A stretch of 64,000 nt of DNA from Ruegeria sp. R13_0 (lineage in GTDB: Bacteria; Pseudomonadota; Alphaproteobacteria; Rhodobacterales; Rhodobacteraceae): the NCBI RefSeq assembly GCF_017743995.1, contig NZ_JAGHRB010000004.1, forward strand, positions 124,001 through 188,000, in the 5' to 3' direction. Positions 8,737-17,130 of the stretch are shown piece by piece; the stretch's first letter is position 1; the number at the start of each line of letters is the position of its first letter. The position numbers and the translations under genes were made by a program. The notes under the pieces are model-generated. The model saw only the letters and a program-made list of their open reading frames with translations, was not told the DNA's origin and did no database searches.

Positions 8737-9642
8737 ATGTACACGATCGCTGCCCTCTACCACTTCACCCGTTTCGCTGATCACGCCGCCCTGCGCGCGC
8801 CGTTGCTGGACCTGTGCCGTGCGCAATCGGTCAAGGGCACCCTGTTGCTGGCGCAAGAGGGGATCAACGGCACGATTGCTGGCCCGCGCTCCGGGATCGA
8901 CGCCGTTCTGGCGCATATCAAGGCCCTGCCGGGCTGTTCTGATCTAGAGTGGAAAGAGGCCACCGCCGACCATCCGCCCTTTGGCAAGATGAAAGTGCGT
9001 CTGAAGAAAGAGATCGTGACCATGGGTCAGCCGGATGTCGATCCACGCGCCCGCGTTGGCAACTATGTCGAACCCGAGGAATGGAATGATCTGATCCGCT
9101 CGGACGATGTGGTCGTGATCGACACGCGCAACGACTATGAAGTGGCGATTGGCACGTTTGAGGGCGCAATAGACCCTGAAACCGCCAGCTTCCGCGAATT
9201 TCCCGATTGGTGGGAGCAGAACAAGGAGCGGTTCCACAACAAACGTGTCGCGATGTTCTGCACCGGTGGTATCCGCTGCGAGAAATCCACCAATTTCCTG
9301 CTGGGGCAGGGGGTCGAGGATGTCTATCACCTCAAAGGTGGCATCCTGCGCTATCTCGAAGAAATGCCCGCCGAGGACAGCACCTGGCAGGGCGAGTGTT
9401 TCGTCTTCGACAATCGCGTGTCGGTTGGTCACGGTCTGGTCGAGGGGCCGCATAACCTGTGCCACGGATGCCGCCGCCCGATCCTGCCCGAAGATGTGAA
9501 GCGCCTGGAATATGAACATGGCGTGTCCTGCCATCTCTGCGTGGATGAGACGTCGGAGGCCGACAAGATGCGGTTCCGCGAACGTCAGAAACAGATCCTT
9601 CTAGCCCGCGCGCGCGGCGATGAGCATCTTGGCAGCGTCTGA
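8737..9642 (+). CDS. trhO: tRNA uridine-34 hydroxylase, rhodanese type
   Basis: The YceA/TrhO family hydroxylates uridine 34 of certain tRNAs to 5-hydroxyuridine using oxygen. The 301-residue protein has the N-terminal ferredoxin-like domain (about 1-95, with GTLLLAQEGINGTIAG) and a rhodanese domain whose active loop CTGGIRCEKS puts the catalytic cysteine at 175. The C-terminal part carries paired cysteines (CHGC and CHLC) that could bind a metal or form disulfides. Start at ATG 8737, giving the typical MYTIAALYHF opening. It stands alone between divergent pncA and the K+ channel gene. Confidence 0.95.
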   Translation: MYTIAALYHFTRFADHAALRAPLLDLCRAQSVKGTLLLAQEGINGTIAGPRSGIDAVLAHIKALPGCSDLEWKEATADHPPFGKMKVRLKKEIVTMGQPDVDPRARVGNYVEPEEWNDLIRSDDVVVIDTRNDYEVAIGTFEGAIDPETASFREFPDWWEQNKERFHNKRVAMFCTGGIRCEKSTNFLLGQGVEDVYHLKGGILRYLEEMPAEDSTWQGECFVFDNRVSVGHGLVEGPHNLCHGCRRPILPEDVKRLEYEHGVSCHLCVDETSEADKMRFRERQKQILLARARGDEHLGSV

Positions 9643-9706
9643 ATTCCGCTTGCAGGTCGGAGGGGAATCCCGATGATTATCGCCGGATTGCTGTGATGGA
9701 GATTCA

Positions 9707-10207
9707 ATGACCCGCAAACCGACAACTTTGGCGGAATGGAAATCGACCTTTCTGGCCGCTGCCGGGTTGGTGCTGGCCAGTTTTCTGGCATGGTTCGGCC
9801 TGTCGCGGTTGAGTGAGACCACCGCTGGGGACACGATCGGGACGATTGCATCGGTCGCGTTGCTGATTTGGCTGGTGTCGCAGTCGTGGTACTACATGAC
9901 CCAGGTGAAGTCGCCGCGCAGGTTGTTGTTCCTGATGGGTGTTTCTTTCATTCAGGTCGTGCCGTTCCTGTTTGCGGCCGTTTACGGTGCCTTTGGCTAC
10001 AACGACAATTGCGTTCTCGGGGCGGAAGGCCCTGCCGATATCCTGTATTTCTCATATGTCACCTTCACCACGGTTGGGTATGGCGACATGAGCCCCACAG
10101 GCCTGTGCCGCGGCTTGGCCGTGTCCGAGGCTGTCACAGGCTATATCCTCTTGGGCATGTTTGTTGCGGCAGCCGTGTCGCTTTATTCGCGAAACCACGC
10201 GCACTAG
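9707..10207 (+). CDS. Potassium channel protein
   Basis: A 166-residue membrane protein with four likely helices (about 12-33, 44-64, 72-94 and 138-160) and a pore loop bearing the selectivity filter TTVGYGD (121-127). This is the canonical K+ filter, so potassium conductance is a firm family inference. The pore region WFxP-type segment is replaced by ILYFSYVTFTT, as in many two-pore-helix bacterial channels. No cytoplasmic RCK or cyclic-nucleotide domain follows, so gating is unknown. A tetramer would be expected. The next gene is convergent, with only 3 bp between stops. Confidence 0.9.
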   Translation: MTRKPTTLAEWKSTFLAAAGLVLASFLAWFGLSRLSETTAGDTIGTIASVALLIWLVSQSWYYMTQVKSPRRLLFLMGVSFIQVVPFLFAAVYGAFGYNDNCVLGAEGPADILYFSYVTFTTVGYGDMSPTGLCRGLAVSEAVTGYILLGMFVAAAVSLYSRNHAH

Positions 10208-10210
10208 GCT

Positions 10211-10540
10211 CTATTTGTTCTGGTCAATCCAACGCGACATCAGCTGCTTGTCTCGAAAGCACTCGGACGGAATGGGGCGACGTTTGCTGCGGGATATGCG
10301 TTCAGCAAAGGCGACCTGTTTGCCGGTCGGGTAGTTGGCAAAGGGCGATGGATCCTCGGGCTTGTGAGCCGAGATCCAAGCAGACATGGACTTGCGGTCC
10401 CGCTGCGCCTCAACCGGGATTTCCAGTGCGGTCTGCTCAGCGATGGCGCGGGCATAGCGCATCTGCCGATCCGTGACGGGCAGCAGGTGATAGTCGTTCG
10501 AAGGGCCGTTTAGGGCCTGATTTCGGGCGTGGTAAGACAT
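10211..10540 (-). CDS. Small protein made of two copies of a ~38-residue motif
   Basis: A 109-residue, basic, soluble protein. It is built of two related segments, residues about 22-60 and 70-108. Both follow the pattern (T)xxQxxxA..I...........IPxE...D...MS.WI. The motif resembles the short helical repeat found as an accessory nucleic-acid-binding segment in some topoisomerase-associated or DUF3072-like proteins, but that match is from memory and weak. Start ATG at 10540, with an AGAGGAACAAT ribosome site. Convergent with the K+ channel gene and divergent from betB. The function is unknown. Confidence 0.75.
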   Translation of the reverse strand: MSYHARNQALNGPSNDYHLLPVTDRQMRYARAIAEQTALEIPVEAQRDRKSMSAWISAHKPEDPSPFANYPTGKQVAFAERISRSKRRPIPSECFRDKQLMSRWIDQNK

Positions 10541-10638
10541 CGGATTGTTCCTCTGACTATGTGGAACATAAGTAGAACATTAACTCTTTTTTTCAAGGGC
10601 ACGGCGATTCACATCAGCGGGAGTTTGCCGTGATTCAG

Positions 10639-10664
10639 TTTTATTGACTGGCCAATCAACAAAA
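10639..10664. promoter_or_regulatory. Palindrome upstream of betB, candidate BetI operator
   Basis: A 26-bp inverted repeat with halves TTTTATTGACTGG and CCAATCAACAAAA and only two mismatched pairs, ending 40 bp before the betB start. The core resembles the TTGATTGGnCnnTCAA-type operator of the choline-responsive repressor BetI. The palindrome is seen directly; the regulator is inferred. Confidence 0.55.
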
Positions 10665-10704
10665 GATACACGCTTTGGAAATTGCTTCGGAAAAGGAACC
10701 CGGC

Positions 10705-12159
10705 ATGAAATTTCAGCCCAAGGCGAGCCATTTCATCAATGGCGCATATGTCGAAGACACCAACGGCGCGCCGATTGATGTGATCTATCCTGCAACGGGT
10801 GAGGTCATTGCCCGGCTGCATTCAGCCACGCCCGAAATCGTTGATCAGGCTCTGAACAGTGCGAAAGCAGCGCAAGCCGAGTGGGCTGCGATGTCGGGCA
10901 CCGAAAGGGGCCGCGTGCTGCGCCGCGCCGCAGATATCATGCGCGACCGCAATCGCGACCTCTCGGTGCTGGAAACACATGACACCGGCAAACCCCTGCA
11001 AGAGACGCTGGTGGCCGACGCGACCTCGGGCGCGGATGCGCTGGAGTATTTCGGAGGTCTGGCCGCATCCCTGACAGGAGAACACATCCCTCTGGGCGGT
11101 GGAGACTTTGTTTACACTATCCGCGAGGCGCTGGGCGTATGCGTTGGGATCGGCGCATGGAACTACCCGACCCAGATTGCCTGCTGGAAGGGTGCGCCGG
11201 CGTTGGCCTGCGGCAATACGATGGTGTTCAAGCCGTCCGAGACGACCCCTCTGTCCGCGCTGAAAGTGGCCGAGATTCTCATTGAGGCAGGCGCACCCAA
11301 AGGCATTTACAACGTGATTCAGGGCTATGGCGATGTGGGCGCATCGCTGGTGACTGATGCGCGCGTTGCCAAAGTATCGCTGACCGGCTCGGTGCCGACC
11401 GGCCGCAAGGTCTATGCCGCGGCCGCCGATGGCATGAAACACGTGACCATGGAGCTGGGCGGCAAATCCCCCATGATCGTGTTCAATGACGCAGATATCG
11501 AGAACGCGGTCTCGGGCGCAATTCTGGGCAATTTCTATTCCTCGGGTCAGGTCTGTTCGAACGGCACCCGCGTGTTCGTTCAGAAAGGGATCAAAGAGGC
11601 GTTTCTGACCCGCCTGTCCGAACGTCTGGCGACCGCCAAGATTGGCGATCCGCTGGATGAAGAGGTCAACTTTGGCCCCATGGTCAGCGAAAATCAGATG
11701 AACATCGCGCTGGACTACGTGGAAAAGGGCAAGGCCGAAGGCGCGCGTCTCGTTTATGGCGGCGCGCGCATTGAGGGCGAAGGGTTCTACATGCAACCCA
11801 CCGTATTCGCGGACGTGACCGACGGCATGACCATCGCCCGCGAAGAGATCTTTGGCCCGGTCATGTCCGTTCTGGACTTCGACACCGAACAAGAAGTCAT
11901 GGCCCGCGCCAATGACACCGAATTCGGCCTCGCGGCCGGGGTGTTCACCAACGACCTGACCCGCGCCCATCGCATCGTCGCCGGGTTCGAGGCCGGGACT
12001 TGCTACATCAACACCTACAACCTCGCCCCGGTTGAGGCGCCGTTCGGCGGCTCCAAGATGTCGGGTGTCGGTCGCGAGAACTCAAAGCTCGCTATCAACC
12101 ATTTCAGCGAGATGAAAACCGTCTACGTCTCGATGAACGACGTCGAGGCGCCTTACTAG
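10705..12159 (+). CDS. betB: Betaine aldehyde dehydrogenase
   Basis: Oxidises betaine aldehyde to glycine betaine with NAD+, the last step of choline oxidation; the product is an osmoprotectant and a carbon source. The 484-residue enzyme has Asn153 (AWNYPTQ), Glu250 (MELGGKSP) and nucleophile Cys284 ([12 protein letters not shown]); this CSNGTRVF context and the [14 protein letters not shown] segment are characteristic of BetB. I place the start at ATG 10705 after AAAAGGAAC; the frame opens 10 codons earlier at TTG. No betA, betI or betC is adjacent, so the bet genes are split in this genome. A BetI-like palindrome lies upstream and a hairpin follows the gene. Confidence 0.94.
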   Translation: MKFQPKASHFINGAYVEDTNGAPIDVIYPATGEVIARLHSATPEIVDQALNSAKAAQAEWAAMSGTERGRVLRRAADIMRDRNRDLSVLETHDTGKPLQETLVADATSGADALEYFGGLAASLTGEHIPLGGGDFVYTIREALGVCVGIGAWNYPTQIACWKGAPALACGNTMVFKPSETTPLSALKVAEILIEAGAPKGIYNVIQGYGDVGASLVTDARVAKVSLTGSVPTGRKVYAAAADGMKHVTMELGGKSPMIVFNDADIENAVSGAILGNFYSSGQVCSNGTRVFVQKGIKEAFLTRLSERLATAKIGDPLDEEVNFGPMVSENQMNIALDYVEKGKAEGARLVYGGARIEGEGFYMQPTVFADVTDGMTIAREEIFGPVMSVLDFDTEQEVMARANDTEFGLAAGVFTNDLTRAHRIVAGFEAGTCYINTYNLAPVEAPFGGSKMSGVGRENSKLAINHFSEMKTVYVSMNDVEAPY

Positions 12160-12176
12160 TCAACCATCTTGTTGGC

Positions 12177-12209
12177 GCTCTGCCCGCCGTTTAGAACGAG
12201 GGGCGGAGC
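12177..12209 (+). terminator. Hairpin after betB
   Basis: GCTCTGCCC (12177-12185) can pair with GGGCGGAGC (12201-12209) through nine positions including one G-U pair. No T tract follows, so it may be only a 3'-end stabiliser. It lies 18 bp after the betB stop. Confidence 0.4.
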
Positions 12210-12357
12210 GTCGTTCCATTGTGAGTGGTACACGGTCGAACGAACACACGAAGCCTCACTATAGATTTTATTGAGGTCTTTGTTCAGCACCGCGCGAAAT
12301 TAAACACGCTAGCAGAATGGATATGAGCTTTTTGAATCAAGCCTTGGATGGTTGGTA

Positions 12358-14508
12358 TTATTGGTTGGGATCTGCTCCTTCATCGAAAGCGATCTCTGGA
12401 TCGAGGAGAAGAGCGAACATTCCCGCAATATTGGTTCGGAGCTCCTCGCTGTCGGTCAGTAGGCTATTGGCATCGGCCAGTGGCGTCTCAAGAAGACGAC
12501 GAGGCGGTAAGGCAAGCTTATCCGAGATCTCGGACAGGTCTGCAAATCGCCCTTCGGGTTCAATATTTTCTGGCAATCCGGCCAACCAGAAATACCGATT
12601 TGCAACCTCGGATTCGCCAAGGTCTCGGTAGAGTTTAGCCGTCGCAGCCAGATTGCCGGTCGCCGCCAGTGCCTGAGCGCGCAGGGTATCGGCAGCCTTT
12701 GATGTATCATCGGACAGTTCCAGCATCGCTTTGTGCGGTTTTTCCTCCAACAGCGCCGCGCGCGCACGCAATCGGGCGCGTTGGGATCGGTCCGTCGTGT
12801 CGTGTGTCCGATTTGCAAAGGCAGAACTTTGAGCCGCAAACCCCAAAGTTCCCAAGCGGTCAGAAACAGCAATAGCGGCTTGCGTGGTCAACGCCATCGA
12901 GTCGCTATCGGACATGGACAGCACCTGTCTAAGGAAGGTCACATCGTTTGACCGTTCTTCCAGCAGATGTATATGGTGGTTTAGAACATCCGCGCGATCA
13001 ACACCCTCAGGCAGGGCTTGGATCAGATCATAGGCCGTATGGAACTCGTTGTTCAAACTCAGCGCAACGATATGCGCGTGTTGCATCATGGGGCCGGTCT
13101 CGGATCCACGAAACTCCAGCGCGTAGGCTGCAGCAAGGGCAACGTCCTGAGGGGATATGGCCCCCCGTTCTGCCCAGCGTTTTTCGACCAATCGCGCCAA
13201 GGCCAGAGGGGCGTCAGTTGCGGTTTCCGGCGTAGAAATGACCTCTTCCAAGATGGCGTCGGCCATCTCAGCGTCACCTTCGGCCTGAGCGATCTGAGCT
13301 TTGGCAACGCTGGGCTGTTCCTCCGTTTCAACGCGATCAACGGAACGCATCACCCGCCGCGCCGCCTCCAACTGATCGGCTTCGACCAGAATCGATGACA
13401 GTCTTGGGCCCAAACTGCGGCGCAAATGTTTTGGAAGGCTGGAGAAAGACTGCTCTATCGCGTCCAGATCGGCATCTGGCCTCAACGACTGCTCGCTGAG
13501 CAGTGACCAGAAAGCCGCATCGCTACTGCAACGCTGAAGACCCCGAAAAGGGTTTTCTTCTGAAGACTCACGGTGATCCACAAACCCGGCTATGGCTTGA
13601 ACCCAGCTTTTCTCTTCGGAGTGGTCTTTAACCAGAGCAAGCGCGGAGACAGCTTCGGCACCGAAACCGAAATACGCGTAGAGTTTTGCCAGCTTGAAGG
13701 CCTGGTCGGCGTCGACGCGATCGAATTCCTGAAACAGGCCAGAACGCAGGTCAGCGATCTGTTCGTCAAACGGGCGAGCGTCGGTCCATGTGTCGAACCC
13801 CAACCGAGCGCTGCTGATACAGGCAGGACGTTTTTCTATTTGGGGGATATCGGGGCCAAAAAGACCTTCCAACTCGTCCACAATCGTTGAGACGTTCAAA
13901 TTCGCTGCAAAATTCGGCAGCATGTCCGTGTCGTTCGGAGGTGTGGACGTGCGAGGTCCAATAGCAGCTAGGTCCAAGTCGAGAACCTCTCGGTCCGCAC
14001 CTTGCAGCAGCCTGGCTGAGAGTTGATCTTTGAATCCCTGTTGGTTCAGCGTCAAAAGCGGCAAAGCCAAGGGTTCAGGCGGGTCTTCTACTTCCAACGG
14101 CGGCAGGGACGGTGGCAGAGGGATGTTGGCCGTCAAAGGCGGAGGCAAAGTACCCTGCGAAATGTCCACAACGATCATCGACTGTTGAAACAGAAAGGCC
14201 GTGGCCACGCAGTCGCAGCCAAATTCCAAATCAAGTGCGGCACCCGGTTCCGATTGAGACAGGGCGGAGAGGCGGTTGGATGTCAGCCTTCCAAACACGC
14301 CTTCTGTCTGAAAGAGGACGTCGTCGATTGAAACGGTCAGCCTCGCCCCGTTTTTTCGGCGCGCAAGAACCCACCTGGTGCCCGGCGGAACCTTTACGAC
14401 GAGGCGGGTATGGCTGTCATGTTCTCCTGACCGGACAACCAGCGTTTCAGCAGTGGCCGAGGTTGCCACTGCGATCAGGATCGATGTGAAGAGAGCTATG
14501 CCTTTCAT
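12358..14508 (-). CDS. Large secreted protein of the motility operon (AMIN-like head, TPR-like body)
   Basis: A 716-residue protein with a signal peptide (MKGIALFTSILIAVATSATA). Residues about 21-115 look like an AMIN-type beta-sandwich (VVRSGEHDSHTRLVVKVPPG, then FGCDCVATAF with a Cys-x-Cys pair), followed by a proline-rich linker. The remainder is alanine-rich helices in TPR-like pairs. The start ATG overlaps the motA stop by 4 bp, so it should be made together with the stator protein and reside in the periplasm. AMIN domains localise proteins to the peptidoglycan or septum, and I infer a role in stator or motor positioning. I cannot give it a gene name; it is not MotB, since there is no N-terminal anchor or OmpA domain. 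Confidence 0.8.
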   Translation of the reverse strand: MKGIALFTSILIAVATSATAETLVVRSGEHDSHTRLVVKVPPGTRWVLARRKNGARLTVSIDDVLFQTEGVFGRLTSNRLSALSQSEPGAALDLEFGCDCVATAFLFQQSMIVVDISQGTLPPPLTANIPLPPSLPPLEVEDPPEPLALPLLTLNQQGFKDQLSARLLQGADREVLDLDLAAIGPRTSTPPNDTDMLPNFAANLNVSTIVDELEGLFGPDIPQIEKRPACISSARLGFDTWTDARPFDEQIADLRSGLFQEFDRVDADQAFKLAKLYAYFGFGAEAVSALALVKDHSEEKSWVQAIAGFVDHRESSEENPFRGLQRCSSDAAFWSLLSEQSLRPDADLDAIEQSFSSLPKHLRRSLGPRLSSILVEADQLEAARRVMRSVDRVETEEQPSVAKAQIAQAEGDAEMADAILEEVISTPETATDAPLALARLVEKRWAERGAISPQDVALAAAYALEFRGSETGPMMQHAHIVALSLNNEFHTAYDLIQALPEGVDRADVLNHHIHLLEERSNDVTFLRQVLSMSDSDSMALTTQAAIAVSDRLGTLGFAAQSSAFANRTHDTTDRSQRARLRARAALLEEKPHKAMLELSDDTSKAADTLRAQALAATGNLAATAKLYRDLGESEVANRYFWLAGLPENIEPEGRFADLSEISDKLALPPRRLLETPLADANSLLTDSEELRTNIAGMFALLLDPEIAFDEGADPNQ

Positions 14509-15374
14509 GCCGCCGCCTGTTTGAGTTCCTTGAGAGCATCCTCAAGTTCCGAGAAACCAGGCCGGTTGTGGGTTGGTGTGTTCTGGCGGCCGACCTCGAT
14601 ACACATTGCGGCATTGTGGTTGTGCAGGTTGGCGACCAAAACCTCTTTGATCAGCTGGTAGAAGTGATTGTCTTCTTCCACGACGGTTTTCAGCTTGCCC
14701 GCAAAGGGCCCCACCAGACCATAGGCCAGAAACACCCCTAGAAATGTCCCGACCAGAGCTCCCCCGATCAGCTTGCCCAGAACCTCGGGCGGCTGGTCAA
14801 TTGATCCCATCGTTTTGATCACGCCGAGAACGGCAGCGACAATACCGAGGGCGGGCAAGCCGTCGGCGACGGTTTGCAGTGCATGGCTGGAATGCATGGC
14901 GTGATGAAAATTGGCCTCCATCCGCTTTTCCAGAACTTCTTCGACCTGATGGGGGTCATCATAGTTCATCGCGGCCGAGCGCATCGTGTCGCAGATAAGG
15001 TCCACAGCTTCCTTGTCGGATTGGATTTTCGGGTAGGCGGAAAACAGGCTCGAGTTTTCGGGGTCTTCTATGTGCTGTTCAACCTCGACCGGGTTTGCGC
15101 GTGCGATGCGGATCAAAGAGAATAGAAGGCACAGAAGGTCACGGTAGTCTTCGGGTTTCCATTTTGCCCCCTTGAAGACTTTACCCATGTCTTTGATCGT
15201 GTGTTTGATCCCACCCATATCGTTGCTGATCAGAAAGGCACCAACAGCGGCACCGCCGATCATCATCATCTCAAACGGCAGGGATTTCATGATAATCGTC
15301 ATCTTGCCGCCCGCAGCCAGATAGCCACCGAACACCATTACAAAGATGACGACAATTCCAACAATTCCAATCAT
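14505..15374 (-). CDS. motA: Flagellar motor stator protein MotA
   Basis: The stator subunit that, with MotB, forms the ion channel driving flagellar rotation. The 289-residue protein has four membrane helices: two near the N-terminus (MIGIVGIVVIFVMVFGGYLA and the following one) and two around residues 165-215 (GLPALGIVAAVLGVIKTMG, with the conserved prolines). Between them is the large cytoplasmic loop that meets FliG. ATG 15374 is preceded by GGAGATC; the longer frame to 15398 lacks a site. It lies 45 bp after motE and is coupled to the secreted protein downstream. No motB is present in the window, so the partner must be encoded elsewhere. Confidence 0.95.
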   Translation of the reverse strand: MIGIVGIVVIFVMVFGGYLAAGGKMTIIMKSLPFEMMMIGGAAVGAFLISNDMGGIKHTIKDMGKVFKGAKWKPEDYRDLLCLLFSLIRIARANPVEVEQHIEDPENSSLFSAYPKIQSDKEAVDLICDTMRSAAMNYDDPHQVEEVLEKRMEANFHHAMHSSHALQTVADGLPALGIVAAVLGVIKTMGSIDQPPEVLGKLIGGALVGTFLGVFLAYGLVGPFAGKLKTVVEEDNHFYQLIKEVLVANLHNHNAAMCIEVGRQNTPTHNRPGFSELEDALKELKQAAA

Positions 15375-15419
15375 TTGCGATCTCCGACAAGTGTCCAAAT
15401 AGCTTTGAAAAGCATGCGA

Positions 15420-16004
15420 TTATTCCTGTGGCGCATTGGCATTTCGACCTGCCATGACGACACTGATCGTATAGGCGGCTTCAGGGCTTAGACCGGCCAG
15501 CACGCCCGCTGCGGCATCGGCGGGCATGCGGGACAGGAAACCGGCCGCAAAGCTGGGATCCATCGTCTCAAACAGGGCGGCGGCATCTTTGGGTTTCATG
15601 TTTTGGTAGACGTCCGTCAGCCGGGTCAGATCCGTTTCAGCGGCCTTGTTCGCCAGCGCCAGCGTTTCCCGCAGGTCTTCCTCGGCTTGCTGTAGTGCAG
15701 CCAAGCGCGTTTCGATGGCCGTACGGGCAATCTCAACCGCCTTTGCCTGTTCTTCCAAGGCTTCTTCCCGCTGTTTCAGGCGTTTTTCACGGCGCAGAAG
15801 TTCGGTCAGAAGCACCTGCAGATCCGGAGCGGGTTTTGACATTGGCGGCTCTTCAGCCTTTGTTGGCTCAACTGTCTTGGCCAATGCAGGCCCGGCTTCC
15901 AGCCCAAGGCGAATCGCGGCGGAACCGATCATCAGCAGAGCAATCACCGCCAACACGCCGCCGCGGGGTCGCGCCCTGCCTTTCTGCGTGCCAGAGCGTT
16001 TCAT
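15420..16004 (-). CDS. motE: MotE-family motility chaperone-like protein
   Basis: A 194-residue protein with one N-terminal membrane segment (VLAVIALLMIGSAAIRLGL), a long coiled coil (about 65-130, rich in E, K, R and Q heptads) and a C-terminal MgtE-N-like domain containing MKPKDAAALFETMDP and FLSRMPADAAAGVLAGL. This architecture is that of MotE, the periplasmic factor required for motility and for folding or stability of MotC in rhizobia. The start overlaps the preceding gene by 4 bp. The assignment rests on architecture plus its place next to motA; the exact function in Rhodobacteraceae is inferred. Confidence 0.82.
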   Translation of the reverse strand: MKRSGTQKGRARPRGGVLAVIALLMIGSAAIRLGLEAGPALAKTVEPTKAEEPPMSKPAPDLQVLLTELLRREKRLKQREEALEEQAKAVEIARTAIETRLAALQQAEEDLRETLALANKAAETDLTRLTDVYQNMKPKDAAALFETMDPSFAAGFLSRMPADAAAGVLAGLSPEAAYTISVVMAGRNANAPQE

Positions 16005-16504
16005 TCCGCGGCCTCCACACCCTGCCGATTGTGCCGGAAGAACATCAAACCTTCAGGTGCCTTGTTTGGTTGGTCGGCCTTGCTCTCGTCGGCGGGTGTG
16101 TCGACCACATCCGATTCCTGAGTGTCAGAGGTCTCCTCAGGCTCGGCCTTGCCCTCAGCCACTTCATTCGGCTCTGACGATACGTCCGGCGAGGGCGGTT
16201 CAGGCGCGGCCTTTTCTTCTGGGATGACGTCATGCATTGAGGCCATCATCAGTTCGAGCCGCTGCGCAACCGATTGCGCGCGCTCTGTCAGCTCTTTCAG
16301 TTCATGCCCGGATTGGTCCGAGGCAGCCCGCGCGCTATCCAGCGACTTTTTCAACTCTTCCGCCTGGGTGGACAGCACAGCAACAGCCCCACCCACGCCT
16401 TGTTCCAGATCCGTGAACCGTTTCAGGCGGCGTGACAGAACAAAGCAATACAGACCGGCGCCCAGCGCGCCTGCGACCAGCAAAATATCTGCAATAAGCT
16501 CCAA
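16001..16504 (-). CDS. Membrane-anchored coiled-coil protein of the flagellar operon
   Basis: A 167-residue protein with an N-terminal membrane helix (ADILLVAGALGAGLYCFVLS), then a coiled coil (about 30-90: LEQGVGGAVAVLSTQAEELK onward) and an acidic low-complexity tail rich in E, P, S and D. It sits between fliL (9 bp gap) and motE (4 bp overlap), so it is made with the stator-associated proteins. I do not recognise a named family. A structural or stator-associated role is likely from context only. The tail shows no enzymatic motif. Confidence 0.75.
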   Translation of the reverse strand: MELIADILLVAGALGAGLYCFVLSRRLKRFTDLEQGVGGAVAVLSTQAEELKKSLDSARAASDQSGHELKELTERAQSVAQRLELMMASMHDVIPEEKAAPEPPSPDVSSEPNEVAEGKAEPEETSDTQESDVVDTPADESKADQPNKAPEGLMFFRHNRQGVEAAE

Positions 16505-16513
16505 TTTCGCCTC

Positions 16514-17011
16514 CTAATTCAAAACAAATTCCATCACCAGAACGTCGCGCACACGACCCTCTCCGACGACGATTTCAATGCGCCGCAGCAGATGCCCCCG
16601 GATACGGACAAGCGCTAAGGAGTCTTCAAGATCCGAAACCTCCAGCGCGCGAAGATATCCGTTCAGCACATCCATGATTCGCGGCTGCATTTTTTCCACA
16701 TCACTGATGTAGGCCGAGTTAACTTCGAGCTGCGCGTGGAATTTCAGATGTCGCGACTCACCCGCATTCACCGACAGAATCACGGGCGGAAGATCGACGA
16801 ATCCCACATCCGGCAGGGCTTTGGCCGGCTTGTCCTTGTCTGCGTCCAGAGATTCCGCCTTTTCGGGTTTTGCCCCAAAGGGCAACAGTCCGGACGTAGT
16901 CGCATAGTAGCCTCCGCCCGCCCCGACGAGCGCCAGAATCACCCCGACGATCAGACCCATTTTCCCTGATTTCTTAGGGGCTTCTGCCTCTTCTGCTGTA
17001 GCGTCAGTCAT
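16514..17011 (-). CDS. fliL: Flagellar basal body-associated protein FliL
   Basis: FliL surrounds or stabilises the stator at the basal body and increases torque. The 165-residue protein has a short acidic cytoplasmic N-terminus, one membrane helix (MGLIVGVILALVGAGGGYYA) and a periplasmic stomatin-like domain (VDLPPVILSVN through VRDVLVMEFVLN). I prefer ATG 17011 because GAGGACG lies just before it; in-frame ATGs at 17026 and 17044 are alternatives. It is the first gene of the minus-strand motility operon and is divergent from fliF, so the 17012-17130 region should hold both promoters. Confidence 0.9.
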   Translation of the reverse strand: MTDATAEEAEAPKKSGKMGLIVGVILALVGAGGGYYATTSGLLPFGAKPEKAESLDADKDKPAKALPDVGFVDLPPVILSVNAGESRHLKFHAQLEVNSAYISDVEKMQPRIMDVLNGYLRALEVSDLEDSLALVRIRGHLLRRIEIVVGEGRVRDVLVMEFVLN

Positions 17012-17062
17012 GACGTCCTCATTCATTCGATCTGAAGCTTTCATAACCCGGCAGGGACTAAC

Positions 17063-17081
17063 CGATTGTTAAGGGCAATCG
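17063..17081. promoter_or_regulatory. Inverted repeat between divergent flagellar operons
   Basis: CGATTG (17063-17068) and CAATCG (17076-17081) form a perfect 6-bp inverted repeat around a central TTAAGGG, located midway between the fliL and fliF starts. It could be an operator shared by the two motility operons. It contains only one TTAA half, so it is not a full CtrA box. Confidence 0.35.
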
Positions 17082-17130
17082 TTCAAACAAGGGATGCGCC
17101 GGGCAGAATGTCGGCGAGTCGGAGGTGACC

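Noticed and set aside
10822..11970. A 382-aa minus-strand frame inside betB
   Set aside because: Antisense shadow; betB has all catalytic residues and a ribosome site.
12160..12357. A possible riboswitch or RNA gene after betB
   Set aside because: Only a simple hairpin is seen; no conserved ligand-binding architecture.
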